From NCBI GenBank assembly GCA_030146285.1, contig JASLBZ010000068.1:1-14060 (forward strand): a stretch of DNA of 14,060 nt, written 5' to 3'. This document shows, piece by piece, positions 13,610 through 14,060 of this stretch (position 1 is the stretch's first letter; every line of letters starts with the position of its first letter). The notes beneath the pieces were generated by a model. That model saw only the letters and a list, made by a program, of their open reading frames with translations, had not been told where the DNA came from and did no database searches. The translations under genes were made by a program, and so were the position numbers. The stretch is from Neisseriaceae bacterium. Its GTDB lineage: Bacteria; Pseudomonadota; Gammaproteobacteria; Burkholderiales; Neisseriaceae.

Positions 13610-13975
13610 ATCTTATTAGAGATTTATAGCTCACCTGCATCACCTATCAATACTAAATTGACAAACTTATTATTGGATGATGTATCCAGTATTGAGACCA
13701 TTTATCAGTATATCTATCTGGATAAGCACCAAGATGAAAAGTTGTTTTCCTTCTGGCATTGTCAGAAACAACGTCATAAACGCGATGATAAGGCACGAAA
13801 CAGCAGTTTGGATAGAAAAATACTTGAAGTGATGGCTTCTAGTACCATTCTCATACTCCATACTTGAGTCGGCCTTTGGCTGGTAATAGAGTTAACACGC
13901 GAACCAGAAAATATTTTGACTTTAAGCTTGCTACCCACGAATATAGCTTCGATCAATCGGTAATCGCTGTTCGAT
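13610..13975 (+). pseudogene. Degraded IS30-family transposase fragment
   Basis: One frame gives SSPASPINTKL, then SIETIYQYIYLDK, then KQRHKR and DRKILEV. These follow the order of IS30 transposases: WSPEQIS..RL, SxETIYQYIYxDK, a K/R-rich stretch, and RPxIV. The frame then stops at 13865-13867 before the catalytic DWEGDT region. A shifted frame around 13880-13930 gives TRTRKYFDFKLAT, resembling the next block (VERKTRYTLIxKL). So the gene has at least one frameshift and lacks its N-terminal DNA-binding part and C-terminal catalytic part. I found no clear terminal inverted repeats or target duplication. It sits just downstream of a probable rRNA operon. Confidence 0.7.
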
Positions 13976-14011
13976 TTTTAGATTGTGTTTTTACAACATT
14001 CAGACGTAAGA

Positions 14012-14039
14012 AAGCCCCTTAGCGTCAGCTAAGGGGCTT
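14012..14039 (-). terminator. Strong hairpin, probable rRNA operon terminator
   Basis: A perfect 12-bp stem, AAGCCCCTTAGC (14012-14023) and GCTAAGGGGCTT (14028-14039), with a four-base loop. Read on the minus strand it follows the 5S-like end by 6 bases and is followed by TTTCTT. The GC-rich stem and its position fit an rRNA operon terminator. The plus-strand side has no T-run (AATATT). Confidence 0.8.
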
Positions 14040-14045
14040 AATATT

Positions 14046-14060
14046 GGGCGCTTGGCAGTG
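14046..14060 (-). rRNA. rrf: 5S ribosomal RNA, 3' end only
   Basis: The minus strand at the edge reads CACTGCCAAGCGCCC. This resembles the conserved 3' end of proteobacterial 5S rRNA (E. coli ends AACTGCCAGGCAT). The hairpin directly after it supports the end of an rRNA operon whose remainder lies beyond the window. Only 15 bases are visible, so this is a tentative call. Confidence 0.6.

Noticed and set aside
1..14060. CRISPR array, tRNA genes, prophage or toxin-antitoxin genes
   Set aside because: I looked for regular direct repeats, cloverleaf-like sequences and small paired genes and saw none that could be supported.

Overview
The window looks like chromosome of a low-GC member of the Neisseriaceae (Betaproteobacteria). 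Evidence: cytochrome bc1, GroESL and PEP carboxylase proteins of beta/gamma-proteobacterial type; a sigma-32-type promoter and no CIRCE element in front of groES; and one exact copy of AGGCAGCCTGAA, which I recall as the Kingella-type dialect of the Neisseriaceae DNA uptake sequence (DUS), built into the ppc terminator. I cannot name the genus with confidence. Coding DNA is moderately AT-rich and intergenic DNA strongly so.

Layout, left to right. (1) 1-2140, minus strand: the cytochrome bc1 operon petA-petB-petC (Rieske protein, cytochrome b, cytochrome c1). petC is cut by the left edge. Gaps between genes are 10-13 bp. (2) 2261-3007, minus: a Nif3/YbgI-family dinuclear-metal protein. (3) 3257-5268, minus: groES-groEL with a strong terminator after groEL, a hairpin between the genes, and a heat-shock-type promoter upstream. 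(4) 5705-8413, plus: ppc, PEP carboxylase, with a DUS-containing terminator. (5) 8461-8866: about 400 bp of very AT-rich non-coding DNA with a repeated TTAATCA motif, DnaA-box-like words and a probable moxR promoter. (6) 8867-12806, plus: a compact operon moxR - DUF58 - transglutaminase (TgpA-like). (7) 12846-13475, minus: a 2-oxoglutarate/Fe(II) oxygenase resembling the bacterial prolyl hydroxylases that act on EF-Tu. It shares a two-way terminator with the operon before it. (8) about 13600-13975, plus: a degraded IS30-family transposase. (9) 14012-14060: a strong hairpin and, at the very edge, what appears to be the 3' end of a 5S rRNA on the minus strand. The window therefore probably stops at the tail of an rRNA operon.

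Together these are mostly housekeeping genes: respiration, protein folding and anaplerotic carbon fixation. The least understood part is the moxR-DUF58-tgpA operon. Its genes are a known conserved trio of an AAA+ ATPase, a membrane-anchored DUF58 protein and a membrane transglutaminase-fold enzyme, but its substrate is unknown, and it sits behind an unusually motif-rich upstream region. I see no clear sign of a wholly new system. The regulatory DNA before moxR and the EF-Tu-hydroxylase-like gene are the best candidates for follow-up.
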